This document shows, piece after piece, positions 50,392 through 60,496 of a stretch of 64,000 nucleotides of DNA. Each line of letters opens with the position of its first letter. Within the stretch, counting starts at the first letter, position 1. Both the position numbers and the translations under genes were made by a program. Below the pieces are notes generated by a model that worked only from the letters and a program-made list of their open reading frames with translations, was not told the origin of the DNA and made no database searches. This DNA comes from Bacteroidales bacterium UBA1205. GTDB lineage: Bacteria; Bacteroidota; Bacteroidia; Bacteroidales; WCHB1-69. Where the stretch lies: positions 111,713 through 175,712 of the forward strand of contig DBXT01000037.1 in the NCBI GenBank assembly GCA_002309615.1, in the 5' to 3' direction.

Positions 50392-50874
50392 CTATTGTTT
50401 TTTCTTCAATAATGCAACAACGTGGGCGCTGGCACCTTCTTCTCTACCGATAAAGCCCAGATGTTCGGATGTTTTTGCGTTGATGCTGATGTCGGTAGTA
50501 GAAATTTGCATTATCTGTGCCAATATTTGTTTCATTTGAGGAATATAGGGGAGTATTTTGGGCTTTTGTATAACAACCGTGCAAGCTAAATTTTCTATCT
50601 GCCAGTTTTCTTCGCTTATCATGTTGATACATTCCTTAAGCAGTTCAGTGCTTTTTATCCCCTTGTATCGGGGGTCGGTGTCGGGAAAATGATAACCTAT
50701 GTCTTGCATATCGGCTGCGCTAAAGAGTGCATCTATTATGGCATGAATAAGCAGGTCGGCATCGGAATGACCTTCCAGTCCGCTTGTGTGTTCAATAGTC
50801 ACACCGCCTATGGTCATAGGCAGGCCTGCGGTTAAGCGGTGCGTATCAAACCCGAATCCTACTTTATATTTCAT
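50392..50874 (-). CDS. ispF: IspF, 2-C-methyl-D-erythritol 2,4-cyclodiphosphate synthase
   Basis: This MEP-pathway enzyme cyclises CDP-methylerythritol phosphate with loss of CMP. The 160-residue protein has GFGFDTHRL (zinc Asp and His at the start), LEGHSDADLLIHAIIDAL, DIGYHFPDTDPRYKG, and the end INAKTSEHLGFIGREEG, all standard for IspF. It is the last gene of the sbcD-sbcC-porU-porV-ispF run, 9 nt after porV. Linkage of porV and an isoprenoid gene is positional only. Confidence 0.97.
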   Translation of the reverse strand: MKYKVGFGFDTHRLTAGLPMTIGGVTIEHTSGLEGHSDADLLIHAIIDALFSAADMQDIGYHFPDTDPRYKGIKSTELLKECINMISEENWQIENLACTVVIQKPKILPYIPQMKQILAQIMQISTTDISINAKTSEHLGFIGREEGASAHVVALLKKKQ

Positions 50875-50883
50875 ACGGCATAC

Positions 50884-52137
50884 TTAGTTTCTTTTGGCGA
50901 CCTTGTTGCCGTTTTTGTTAAAATCGAAAGAGATGGAAAATCGCAAAGTGTTTTGCAAGGGGTGGTTCCTTGAATTGAGCGGAAGTATATAAGCGGCATC
51001 TATAGAAAACACACTATATTTAATACCGATACCGAAAGTCATATATTTACGTCTTCCTTTGTATTGCGACTCGTTGAAGTAGCCCGTGCGAACAAACAGC
51101 AGATTGTTGTAGGAATATTCTATACCTAAGTTAACAATATATTCGTGCAGCTCTTCCACAAAACCGGTAGGAGCATCAAACCATGAGGTGAATACGGCAG
51201 AGGCTGCGGTGGTGGTTTTGGGGTTTCTTCCTTTTTCTATAATAGGTTCTCCTGTTACTTCATCGTATACTATAGCCCCGTTTTCGTCTGTTTTATAAAT
51301 AGGAGGTGTGGTAACCAACAATTTATTGAAGTCTATAGCAAATATAAATTGGTTATAGGGGTCTATTTTCATGGTGTATGCTATACCTGTTCTAAAATTG
51401 GCCGGTAAGAAATCTCTTGCCATGGAACTGGAATAGGAAATTTTGTTACCGATGTTGGAAATATTTAATCCAAATGCTATTTGACTGAAATTAAGCTTAT
51501 TGGCTCTTAATTTTTTGTGGTAAAACAAGGATATGTCTGCCGCTCCTGCTAAGCCGGGTTTGCTTTCTCTGGTGGTGGAGGTGCTGAGGTCGGAAAAGAT
51601 AAATCTACCGGTAACGGCCATGGACAAGTCCGGAATAAGTTGGCGTTCGTATGCCAAATCAAAAGCAAATTCATGGGGTTTATAATCCGTAATAAGGTCA
51701 CCTTCTTCATTTCTTATTTCCATACTTCCCATGGAAAAATATCTCAGCGAACCGGACAAGCCGTCTTTGTCGGTGACTTTGCCGTAGGCGGCAAGGTAAA
51801 GCAGGTAAATATCATTTACATTCAAGCCTGCCAGCCACGGACTATAGGATACCGAAAACCCGAAATTGTTGGGGGAATAGATATATTTTGCAGGGTTCCA
51901 ATGCTGGGCGTTGATATCATTTTCAACGGCAACACCTGTTTCTCCCATGCCACCGATACGTGTGTCGGGAGCAATCAATAAAAAGGGAACACCTGTAGAT
52001 ATAACATTACCGCCCATACGACCTAAAACATCGTTTGCCGGTTTGGCGGATTGTGCATATATTTGAAAAGAAATACCATTCAGTATGAATATTAATAGGG
52101 TGATAGTGAATTTGTTAATGTTCTTTAGTAAATGCAT
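50884..52137 (-). CDS. porV: PorV, T9SS outer-membrane shuttle protein
   Basis: The 417-residue protein has a signal peptide (ITLLIFILNGISFQIYAQ) and a FadL-like 14-strand barrel. Family marks: APDTRIGGMGETGVAVENDI, NAQHWNPAKYIY, GFSVSYSPWL, LRYFSMGSMEIRNEEG and the last strand LRFSISFDF. PorV takes T9SS cargo from the translocon to the PorU sortase complex. It follows porU by 57 nt on the same strand, the usual order in Bacteroidota. No TAnnTTTG box is seen in the gap. Confidence 0.94.
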   Translation of the reverse strand: MHLLKNINKFTITLLIFILNGISFQIYAQSAKPANDVLGRMGGNVISTGVPFLLIAPDTRIGGMGETGVAVENDINAQHWNPAKYIYSPNNFGFSVSYSPWLAGLNVNDIYLLYLAAYGKVTDKDGLSGSLRYFSMGSMEIRNEEGDLITDYKPHEFAFDLAYERQLIPDLSMAVTGRFIFSDLSTSTTRESKPGLAGAADISLFYHKKLRANKLNFSQIAFGLNISNIGNKISYSSSMARDFLPANFRTGIAYTMKIDPYNQFIFAIDFNKLLVTTPPIYKTDENGAIVYDEVTGEPIIEKGRNPKTTTAASAVFTSWFDAPTGFVEELHEYIVNLGIEYSYNNLLFVRTGYFNESQYKGRRKYMTFGIGIKYSVFSIDAAYILPLNSRNHPLQNTLRFSISFDFNKNGNKVAKRN

Positions 52138-52194
52138 GTTGTCTATTTGTAAAATTAAATATTGCTAATAAACGAGTTTGTTTTGTTTTTATTG

Positions 52195-55100
52195 TCATAG
52201 TATAACAATTTTTTCAATTTTTTCGCATACGCCGCCATCGGGTTTGCGTACAGCAAGTTTATATATGTATACGCCTTTGGCTAAAGTGTTGCCATAGTCG
52301 TCTTTGCCGTCCCACTCTATGGCATCGCTACGATAGCCTGTAGCATATTGTGTGCTATGAATGTTTTTCACCACCTTCCCTGATATGGTAAAAATACTGA
52401 TATGTATATCCAAAAGGGTGTTGGGTTGGTTGTGTTCAAAATAGAAAGAGGTGTGTGTGGTAAACGGGTTGGGGTAATTGAGCACATGGTTGAGAACCAA
52501 TCCTGTATCGTTAATCACGTAGAATTCAATTTCGGCTTCTCCCATATTGTTGACTATATCCCAAGCTCTTAATTTGAGCGTATGTTTTCCTTCTGTCAAG
52601 GCGGATAAAGCATACGATAGTTTGCCGGAGGTAAAACTGTTTTCATCAAATTCAAAAAAGTCGTTTAAGGTGACGGCTTGGGCTATATTATCGTCTAAAA
52701 TAGCCACTATATCGTGTCCTATGCCGGCACCTGCGGTGTTGATGCCGCCGGCATCCCTGATTTCGGCTTTGATAATAGGCGAAGCGGTGGAGGTGCCTCC
52801 GTTGACAAAATTTTCGTCGTTGAGATATAGTTTTATTTCCGGACCGATATTATCGTTAAGGGTGGTGTCGTTAATGCCGCCTACCAATATTTTGTTATAT
52901 CCGTTGGCATCGGTGTTATTGCCGGCGGCATAATAGCTGATTTTTCCGAAACCATATTCATAGTTGATGTCTTTGGGCAGCATGAAGGAAAATTGGAAAT
53001 GTCCGTTTTCCACCTTTGCTTTTCCTTTAAAAATAATATTCTTTTGCTGGCTGAAATGGTGTACGGAATCTTTCCCGTTGTTGTTGATGGTTTCAACTAT
53101 TACGGCTTTGTCGTAAATGGTAGGATATATCCATCCGTTGAAATCGGATATGGGTTGGTGATAAGTATCTTCTACGTGTCCGTGTATGCACACGTAGGTG
53201 AGCGATTTGAGTGTGTCGGTGAAAGTGGCTAAAGCATGATGATTGATACTGTCGGTAACTACATTCATTTTCGGGAAGGCCGGTGTAACCGATGGATCGC
53301 CCAGATAGGTATAGGCTTCATACATTCCGTGAGCGTTCTGGGCATTAGCATATACTTCTCCTATGGTAAGGTGTTGCTTGTTGTTTTCTTCTAAGGCATT
53401 GGCAAATAAATATTGTCCCAATTGTCCGTTGTAATAAGAAGCGGAGTTGCGGGTGGAGGTTATTAAGCCTATGCCTCCTCCTTTAGTGGACAGCAATACC
53501 CGTTCTCCGGGAGAAAGGGCGGAATTGTCGTATTGGGAAAAGGAGCAGCAGGCGGTATAAAATATAGGTAAAGCGTAGGTGTTGGTCCATGAAGCTATGT
53601 CCGATAAAGTGAGTATGCGTTCGTGAGACCATCCGTTATCACCGCCGTGACCGAAATAGGTCATAAACAGGCATCCGTTGTTTACTCTTAAATTGATATT
53701 TTTGTTCACTTCAGGATAGCGTGCACCTTGTGAAGAAGCCATTTTTTTATAGGCATCGGAATATATTTTGTCTATGTTATAAATGGGATAGTTGTTCTTT
53801 ATCACATTGTTACAGATATCTTCGGGTTCAAACATGTGTGCATAGTCAAAATCATCGTCAGCTACAAAAGCGAGTATGTTACGCCAATTGCCCATATTGG
53901 ATATTTTTCCCGATGCATTGCTTAAATCGGTGTTGGAAGCATAACGGGTGGATTTATCAACCAATGCGTTGGCTTGGTTAAGAGAGGTTACGGGCCAGCG
54001 TCCTATGCCTATATCCATGGTGCCGAAATTGTTGGTGCCTTTGCCATCAGCAAGTTTAGCAATAAAATTATCGGTGGAGGTGTTGTTTTCGGCATCAAAT
54101 ATGTAGTGACCTTGGTAGTTGGGAATATAACAAGGGGCGGTGCCGATAATTTGTCTCGGGTCGTAAGAGGTTTTGCCGATGAGTAAAACATTTTTCGGCA
54201 TGTGGTCGGCATCGCGGTCATAAAACATTTTCAAAAAGTTTCGAATGGCAGCCAGATCGCAAGAGCCGCTACTGAATTCGTTATATATTTCATTGGTGGT
54301 AACCACCACGGTGTTCATATTATCATTGGTTTGGCGGAATTGTGCCAGTTTTTGTGCAGCGGAAAGAAAATTGGGGTGGGTGATGATGATAAAATCCGCG
54401 TGAGCTATTCCGTGTAAGTTCTGGTTTTCAATTTTCCCTATGGGGGTAACGGAAAGATAGGATGTGCCGTCAAAAGCGACAAATTCACGCAACGTATCGG
54501 CTGTGAGCGTGAAAGATAGCCGGTTGTTGTCTTTGTCGGCATCTATTTGTTTGATATTATGCCTGTCGGTAACCTCCCAAATACGGGTGTTTTTGCCAAG
54601 GGTGTTGAAAGTATAGCGGGCAATGTTACCGCTACCGACTATTTCAGGATTCCTGAAAGATATCTGTGAAGCATTTTGTGCCAAAGAACAAGTGGCATGT
54701 ATTTCTATATAGTCTAAATAACCCGCCGAAGACAAAGTGGGTTTGGAATATTCTATTTCTACGGATATTTTTTCTTGATTGGGAATAAAATCCTTGTAGG
54801 AGGAGGTGTTCAAATTGTTGCCGGAGAAATAGGCGGTGAAATGTTTGCTATTGTTGAAAGTAGCCAAAAAAGTGGCGGAGGTGGAAGAAATGGATGCCCA
54901 TGCAAAGGAAAAATATATGTTTTTGTTGGTGATAAGTCCCGGAATGGTAAAATTATAGGTTCTTTTTGTCGTACTTTTAAATTCATCGGCAAACCAGCGG
55001 GTGCCTGTTTTATAAATATTGTAGTTATCGGTTTCATACACGTGACGATAATAATAGGTGCTGACTTCGTGCGTAGGGGTGCCGTCGGCGGAAGACAGGG

Positions 55101-56013
55101 TGTGGATACGTTTTTTTTCTCCTATGCCGTTGTCAACGGTGATAAAATAATAGGCATGCAGGGAGTAGGGATTCAAACTATGAGAAAACTGGCATAGCGG
55201 ATGTATATTGTCTGCCGTCCATTTCTGAAGCCCTACGGCATAAAAAATCACGTAGTCGTCATTGTCAAAATAGCCATTGTTGTTGTTATCAACAACGGAG
55301 ACAGGTATTTCTTGTATGTCATCAAAAACGGCGTAAGAGGTGTTTTCGGGCAGTTGCTGTCCTCCGTTACCGAAAATGGCGATATTGTTGATGTTTACCG
55401 GCATATTCATGCCCAAATTTTTGCAGTCGTTGTAAGTGAGTTTGTATATGCCTGTTTCTTGTAGCGATATTTTGTAAAATGTGCCGGCTGCTAAAACGGA
55501 ATGGTCGGCATAGGTATGCGTTTTCCTTATTTTCGGCGGGGTGCCGGGGGTGTAATCGGCAACAATATTGAAAGATATCAATTTTTCTATTTTTTGTCCG
55601 TTTGTTCTAAAGGGGCAAAAATGTATATATAAGAATGCCTGTTTTTGTGTTTCCGTTGTTTGATATTGTATGTTTACATCATTGGTAATCATATTTTTAT
55701 CCACGCAACGCATTTCATCTTCACTAAGTGTTTGCCATATGGTGTTGGTTAAACTTACCTCATAGCGGTCGTAAGAGTGTGATATGGGAATATATGTTTG
55801 ATAGCAGGGTAAAAGTGAATTGTTTTCATGGGTGCTTGCTTGTTTGAAATATAAATAAGGGGTGGCGGTGTCAGCTTGGAAATATTCATAGCGAACGGGT
55901 TGCCATTGTAGTGTTACGGGCATGTTTATGTTTTGTCCTGTCAGGTCAAGCAGGCAAACCGACAATGCCAAGCATAAGCATATTTTTTTGTATATATGTA
56001 GTGCGTTTATCAT
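52195..56013 (-). CDS. porU: PorU, T9SS sortase (gingipain-like, C25)
   Basis: The 1272-residue protein has a signal peptide (ICLCLALSVCLLDLTGQ), a long beta-rich N-terminal part, a C25-type peptidase domain with the catalytic His in YFGHGGDNGWSHE (about residue 784) and Cys in FYTACCSFSQYDN (about residue 822), then Ig-like domains. At the end is a type A-like C-terminal domain (LNYPNPFTTHTSFYFEHNQP to KIEKIVIL), which PorU keeps uncleaved. PorU removes cargo CTDs and links cargo to A-LPS on the cell surface. Its start overlaps the sbcC stop by 4 nt; porV follows. Confidence 0.94.
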   Translation of the reverse strand: MINALHIYKKICLCLALSVCLLDLTGQNINMPVTLQWQPVRYEYFQADTATPYLYFKQASTHENNSLLPCYQTYIPISHSYDRYEVSLTNTIWQTLSEDEMRCVDKNMITNDVNIQYQTTETQKQAFLYIHFCPFRTNGQKIEKLISFNIVADYTPGTPPKIRKTHTYADHSVLAAGTFYKISLQETGIYKLTYNDCKNLGMNMPVNINNIAIFGNGGQQLPENTSYAVFDDIQEIPVSVVDNNNNGYFDNDDYVIFYAVGLQKWTADNIHPLCQFSHSLNPYSLHAYYFITVDNGIGEKKRIHTLSSADGTPTHEVSTYYYRHVYETDNYNIYKTGTRWFADEFKSTTKRTYNFTIPGLITNKNIYFSFAWASISSTSATFLATFNNSKHFTAYFSGNNLNTSSYKDFIPNQEKISVEIEYSKPTLSSAGYLDYIEIHATCSLAQNASQISFRNPEIVGSGNIARYTFNTLGKNTRIWEVTDRHNIKQIDADKDNNRLSFTLTADTLREFVAFDGTSYLSVTPIGKIENQNLHGIAHADFIIITHPNFLSAAQKLAQFRQTNDNMNTVVVTTNEIYNEFSSGSCDLAAIRNFLKMFYDRDADHMPKNVLLIGKTSYDPRQIIGTAPCYIPNYQGHYIFDAENNTSTDNFIAKLADGKGTNNFGTMDIGIGRWPVTSLNQANALVDKSTRYASNTDLSNASGKISNMGNWRNILAFVADDDFDYAHMFEPEDICNNVIKNNYPIYNIDKIYSDAYKKMASSQGARYPEVNKNINLRVNNGCLFMTYFGHGGDNGWSHERILTLSDIASWTNTYALPIFYTACCSFSQYDNSALSPGERVLLSTKGGGIGLITSTRNSASYYNGQLGQYLFANALEENNKQHLTIGEVYANAQNAHGMYEAYTYLGDPSVTPAFPKMNVVTDSINHHALATFTDTLKSLTYVCIHGHVEDTYHQPISDFNGWIYPTIYDKAVIVETINNNGKDSVHHFSQQKNIIFKGKAKVENGHFQFSFMLPKDINYEYGFGKISYYAAGNNTDANGYNKILVGGINDTTLNDNIGPEIKLYLNDENFVNGGTSTASPIIKAEIRDAGGINTAGAGIGHDIVAILDDNIAQAVTLNDFFEFDENSFTSGKLSYALSALTEGKHTLKLRAWDIVNNMGEAEIEFYVINDTGLVLNHVLNYPNPFTTHTSFYFEHNQPNTLLDIHISIFTISGKVVKNIHSTQYATGYRSDAIEWDGKDDYGNTLAKGVYIYKLAVRKPDGGVCEKIEKIVIL

Positions 56014-59000
56014 ACTATGTTTATTTTACTCGTGGTGTTATCTATGCGTGAAACAATGATTTTTGTAGGTATTTTTTCTTCCATTTCTTTTATATGGCTG
56101 ATAATGCCCACCCTTTTGCCTATATTTTCATGCAGGTTGTTCAAAGTGGCGGTTACCGTTTCCAAATAGTCGCTGTCCAAAGAACCGAATCCTTCGTCAA
56201 TGAACAAAGTGTCTACCGATGCATTCCCTTGTTGAAGTGAAGACAAAGCCAAAGCAAGCGATAGTGAAACCAGGAAACTTTCTCCTCCCGATAGGTTGGT
56301 GGTGGATTTGGTGGCTCCTGTATAACGGTCGAAAATCAATATGGTGAGATTTCCGGGCACGCATTGTAATGAAAATCGGGGAGAGAGTTGCTGTAATTGA
56401 GCATTGGCATTGTTCAACAAATGCTTGAGTACAAAACTTTGAGCTATATTTCTGAATCGGTTGCCGCTTCCGTCACCGAATATATCACAAAGTTGTTTCC
56501 ATTTGTTGTATTCTTCTTCCATAAGCGTAATGCTGTTTTGAATATCTTTTATGTTTTGCTCGTTGAGTGTGTTTTGTTCCAGACGTAGTTTGTTTTTGCC
56601 TATTTCTTGGTTATATGCTTCAATTTGTTTGTTGAGCGTTTCCTTTTGTTGTTTCAAAAAGGTGATTTGTGAAGCAATATCGGTAGGATGTTGTTTTTCG
56701 AGGTCCGTTTGATATTGTTCTATTTTTTTCTCCATTTGTTCAATATCTGTTTTGGTGCTGTCGTACAGAGTTCTGAGTCGGGATAGGTGAACATAAAAAT
56801 TGTTCCATGTGTTATAGGTTTGACTTGCAAAATGAGGGTTGGCCGCGTGTTCGTTTATCCATTTGGGAGCCAATTTTATCATTTCTTCTTGCAATTTTTC
56901 TATCCCTCTAATGTCTTTTTCGAAATTTTCAATGGAGTTGGTAAGGGTAAGCAAGGTGTTTTTATAGTCATAGTAGGTTTTGCTATCTTGTTGAATGTTT
57001 TGTATTAATGTGTTGTTGTCTTGTTTCCACCATTGCAAATAATAGGAACAGAGCAGTCCTTGTATATTGTTTTCGTGTGTCGTGATTTCTTGTCGGGATA
57101 AAGCAATGGTGTTATCATATTGTTTAATAAGGTTCTGTTCTTGCTGAAAATCTTGTTGTGTTTTCAGGTATTCTTTGTTGGTTTCTTCGGTTATATCTTT
57201 AATTTGCAGCATGTTTGCTATAGCGGCATCAATTTGTTTGTGAAGCAGGACAATATTGTCTTGTTGTATCTTTAGCTGCGATATTTGTCGTTGAATGTCT
57301 TCTTTCCGTTCTTTTATGTTGTTTTCTAGAGTGTTTTTGTCAAATGTCAATCCTAAGGTATTGCAAGTATTTCGTATGTTTTCTTGTTGTTGTTCAAAAG
57401 CGGAGGTGAGCGTGTTTATGTTTTCGGTTACTTCATTCAGTCTTTTTACCTCCTCTTTTATTTTGGCTTCCAATTTGTTGCGTTTTTCCGTGCATTCATT
57501 CAATAATGAAGAAACTTGGTTTACCTCTTCTTCTAAAGGTAAGAGCATAGATTGAAAATCTTCATTGTGTAAACAAGCGGTGACATCGGCTCCGCAGAGC
57601 GGGCATTTATCACCTACGGATAGTTTCAACCGGAGTTCCTGCAAATAATCTTCACAACTTACTTTTACCTTGTCGTAAAGCGAACGCTTGGCATTATATT
57701 CGTTTTGCGAATCCCGCACTTGTTCTTCAAAAGTGTGTAATTGCTCTGTTTCTTGTGTTATCTGTTGCCGGAGAGCGTTCAATTTATCTTGTTGTATGCG
57801 TAATTCGTTTTCTTTTTCTATATTTTTTTTCCAATTGTCAAATAATTGATCGCATAATTGCTCTGTACTGCGATTTTTTTCCAATTCGTTATGGATAGCA
57901 TTTTCGTCATGCTTTTTCAATTCAAGTTGTAATGCTTCAATATCTTTGTTTGCTTTTTCTAATTGTTCCCATTCCTGCGAATATTTATCTTGAAGCCGGG
58001 CTATTTGTTCTTTTAGCGGGGTGAGTTTGGTTAAGCATATCTGCTTTTGTTGTTCCGATGTTGTTATGGCAGCTTGTTTATTGTTTATCTCTTCTGTTTT
58101 TGCGGTAATGGTTTGGGCATGCTCTAAAGTGATTTTGCGTAATTCCAATGTTTGCAGCGTATCGGATAGTTGTTTTTGCAGGTTTGTTTTTTTGGTATAT
58201 TCTTGTTTCAGCCCTTCGTAAATATCCAATAAGTCACGATATTGCCGTGTGCATTGTTTTAATTGTTCTTCGGTATCATGGAATTTTGTTTGCTTTTCTT
58301 GTAAGGTTTCCGTTAAAGAGAGCAATTCTTGCAGGCGTGTCACTTCTTTGGTGTCAGCTTCCACCTGCTGTTGTCGTTGTAAGGTGCTGTTTTGTATGCT
58401 TACTATTTCTTCCGGATTTAAAATGGGTATATTCTCCTTTTTATTTTTTTCCGCTTCTAGTGTTTGTCTTTTTAGAGAGGTTCTTTCCGCTATTTTTTTT
58501 CCTAATTGGGTATAGATATCGGTGCCGGTAAGTTTTTCAAGTATGGCCGAACGCTCCGATACATCGCTTTTCAGGAATTTGGTGAAATCGCCTTGTGCCA
58601 GCATGGATGTTTGGCAAAATTGGTCAAAATTCAGTCCGACAGCCATTTCTATTTGTGCATCTATATCCTTTGTTTTTACCAATTGTGTGCCGTTGAATTG
58701 AAGCACTCGTTCAATTTTGTTGATTTTGCCTTTGTTCTCTCCTTTTGTTATCCTGCCCACTGCCCAAGAAGAGTTGTAAACTATGCCGTCGTTGCCTTCA
58801 AAAATAAGTTCTACCCGAGCTTGGTCACTGCCGTTACGCAGCAGCAGGCGAGTGTCTTTAATGGCAATATCCGTTCCTATATTGAGGGTGTCTGTAGCGT
58901 TTAATTTTTCGTTTTTTGCATCTTTGGTGCGAGGTGTTTGATTATAGAGTGCCAAACAGATGCAATCCAGCAGGGTGGTTTTGCCGCTACCGGTATCGCC

Positions 59001-59102
59001 GCAGATAAGAAATAGATTTTTATTCAATGCTTCGCATTCAAAGTCTATTTCAGCATCTTTGAATGAGGTGATATTGTGTATGGTGAGTTTTTTCAGTTTC
59101 AT
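56010..59102 (-). CDS. sbcC: SbcC, SMC-like subunit of the SbcCD nuclease
   Basis: The 1030-residue protein has Walker A in ICGDTGSGKTTLLDCI (about residues 32-47), two long coiled-coil arms, a zinc-hook CPLCGAD at about 500, and at the end the ABC signature NLSGGESFLVSLSLALALS with Walker B TLFIDEGFGSLD. With SbcD it opens DNA hairpins and trims blocked ends. Its start overlaps sbcD by 4 nt and its stop overlaps the porU start by 4 nt. The repeat-rich window has many hairpins that would be natural substrates. Confidence 0.96.
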   Translation of the reverse strand: MKLKKLTIHNITSFKDAEIDFECEALNKNLFLICGDTGSGKTTLLDCICLALYNQTPRTKDAKNEKLNATDTLNIGTDIAIKDTRLLLRNGSDQARVELIFEGNDGIVYNSSWAVGRITKGENKGKINKIERVLQFNGTQLVKTKDIDAQIEMAVGLNFDQFCQTSMLAQGDFTKFLKSDVSERSAILEKLTGTDIYTQLGKKIAERTSLKRQTLEAEKNKKENIPILNPEEIVSIQNSTLQRQQQVEADTKEVTRLQELLSLTETLQEKQTKFHDTEEQLKQCTRQYRDLLDIYEGLKQEYTKKTNLQKQLSDTLQTLELRKITLEHAQTITAKTEEINNKQAAITTSEQQKQICLTKLTPLKEQIARLQDKYSQEWEQLEKANKDIEALQLELKKHDENAIHNELEKNRSTEQLCDQLFDNWKKNIEKENELRIQQDKLNALRQQITQETEQLHTFEEQVRDSQNEYNAKRSLYDKVKVSCEDYLQELRLKLSVGDKCPLCGADVTACLHNEDFQSMLLPLEEEVNQVSSLLNECTEKRNKLEAKIKEEVKRLNEVTENINTLTSAFEQQQENIRNTCNTLGLTFDKNTLENNIKERKEDIQRQISQLKIQQDNIVLLHKQIDAAIANMLQIKDITEETNKEYLKTQQDFQQEQNLIKQYDNTIALSRQEITTHENNIQGLLCSYYLQWWKQDNNTLIQNIQQDSKTYYDYKNTLLTLTNSIENFEKDIRGIEKLQEEMIKLAPKWINEHAANPHFASQTYNTWNNFYVHLSRLRTLYDSTKTDIEQMEKKIEQYQTDLEKQHPTDIASQITFLKQQKETLNKQIEAYNQEIGKNKLRLEQNTLNEQNIKDIQNSITLMEEEYNKWKQLCDIFGDGSGNRFRNIAQSFVLKHLLNNANAQLQQLSPRFSLQCVPGNLTILIFDRYTGATKSTTNLSGGESFLVSLSLALALSSLQQGNASVDTLFIDEGFGSLDSDYLETVTATLNNLHENIGKRVGIISHIKEMEEKIPTKIIVSRIDNTTSKINIV

Positions 59103-60283
59103 AGCTCGGCGTTTTCTCTGGTTAAATCCGTATATAATTCTATAAGAGCATCTTCCATGTATCGGGGAAGCGGTGCTCGGTAAACATTCTGATAATGTTG
59201 CCTTGCAATGTCAAGGTAGTTTTCTTGTTGAAAAGTTTCTATCGTCATCTGTCCGCTATTGCCGGCAACGGTTTCTTGTTCTTGTCGGGAAGTGTGAATA
59301 TAACAAAAACGGCATGCTTTATCTCGGCAAGCTTCGTTGGCAAGCATATTGGCATTGTAGGGGAGAAAATCTTTGATTAAAACGTTGAGCCGGATATAAG
59401 CTTGCTTGTCTTGGGGAAAATTTCTCAGTGACTGGATAGCTGTTTCAAAATCGGTGGCTTGGTCAGGCAGCGTGATTAACGGCCTCAGCGAGGTGATTTC
59501 TTTGGTCCACACCATGGTGTTATTATTGGTGCATTCTATCATACTTACCGAGTGAAGATAGTTTTCTGACGGCTTTTTTTGTATATCTTCATCAAAATTA
59601 ATGCCAATGGGTGTTCCGCTATAGCGAATAGTAGGGGAATGGGGCAGGGTTTGGGCTCTATGGATATGGCCGAGCGCCAAATAATCATAATATTGCCCGA
59701 AGATATCTGCGTTTACGCAATCGAGGGTGCCTATATTGTTATGGCAACTATAATCGGAATCGGTAACGGCCAAGTGGGCAGCTACCACTACGGGCAGGTG
59801 CTCTTCGTTTTTTTGATGCAGATATTCCAATACATCGGCAAAAAAATTATCGGGTAAAAAACGAGGGTAAGCAAACGGAAATGCCACTACGTAGCCTATG
59901 GTATTATGTTGACGCACAATGGGGATAATATATTCATCGTATGATTCGGGGTGAATACTTCCTATGGTAACAAGGTTAAAATGCTTCCACAAGCGGCTGT
60001 CCACCATTAGTTTGGATGCACTGTCATGATTGCCGGCAGTTACTATTATTTGCATAGCGGGGCAGGCTTGATGTATGCGGAGCATGTATTCGCAATAAAG
60101 TGTTTGGGCTGTGGTAGAAGGTGAAGCATAGTGATAAATATCTCCTGATACTATCATGGCGTCGGGTTGCGACTCTGCAACAATATTTTCTATCTGGGAT
60201 AAAAAATCCGCTTGCTCCTCTATGCGGTCGTAATTATAGAGGGTGTGTCCCAAATGCCAATCACCGGTATGTAATATCTTCAT
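59099..60283 (-). CDS. sbcD: SbcD, Mre11-like nuclease subunit
   Basis: The 394-residue metallophosphoesterase starts MKILHTGDWHLGHTLYNYDR, with GDWHLG metal ligands. It then has MIVSGDIYHYASP, ITVTAGNHDSASK-like VTAGNHDSAS (about residues 97-106), and LALGHIHRAQ (about 198-207) with the final His ligands. A C-terminal domain contacts SbcC. It is the first gene of the minus-strand run to ispF. A -7 box lies 25 nt before the ATG at 60309-60316. Confidence 0.96.
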   Translation of the reverse strand: MKILHTGDWHLGHTLYNYDRIEEQADFLSQIENIVAESQPDAMIVSGDIYHYASPSTTAQTLYCEYMLRIHQACPAMQIIVTAGNHDSASKLMVDSRLWKHFNLVTIGSIHPESYDEYIIPIVRQHNTIGYVVAFPFAYPRFLPDNFFADVLEYLHQKNEEHLPVVVAAHLAVTDSDYSCHNNIGTLDCVNADIFGQYYDYLALGHIHRAQTLPHSPTIRYSGTPIGINFDEDIQKKPSENYLHSVSMIECTNNNTMVWTKEITSLRPLITLPDQATDFETAIQSLRNFPQDKQAYIRLNVLIKDFLPYNANMLANEACRDKACRFCYIHTSRQEQETVAGNSGQMTIETFQQENYLDIARQHYQNVYRAPLPRYMEDALIELYTDLTRENAEL

Positions 60284-60308
60284 GCAATTTTCACCAAATA
60301 ATTACCTA

Positions 60309-60316
60309 CAAAAATA
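60309..60316 (-). promoter_or_regulatory. -7 promoter box (TATTTTTG) of the sbcD-ispF run
   Basis: CAAAAATA on the plus strand reads TATTTTTG on the minus strand, 25 nt before the sbcD ATG. Confidence 0.7.
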
Positions 60317-60474
60317 CAATTTTTTGATGAAATTACAGCCGTTTTTAAGATTTTATTCGCTTTTTTACCTTCCTTATACTTTTAATGCGTACTGAATTTT
60401 CCGCAGAAAGTGCTGTAAACTTGCGGTATAATGAAATTTGATGTTATTTTTGAAGGAATAAAGATTTAAATGAT

Positions 60475-60482
60475 TATCTTTG
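60475..60482 (+). promoter_or_regulatory. -7 promoter box (TATCTTTG) of the 60497 gene
   Basis: TATCTTTG on the plus strand. It lies just after an in-frame ATG at 60470, so that codon is not transcribed and the start is 60497. Confidence 0.75.
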
Positions 60483-60496
60483 CATTTTTTTATGGA

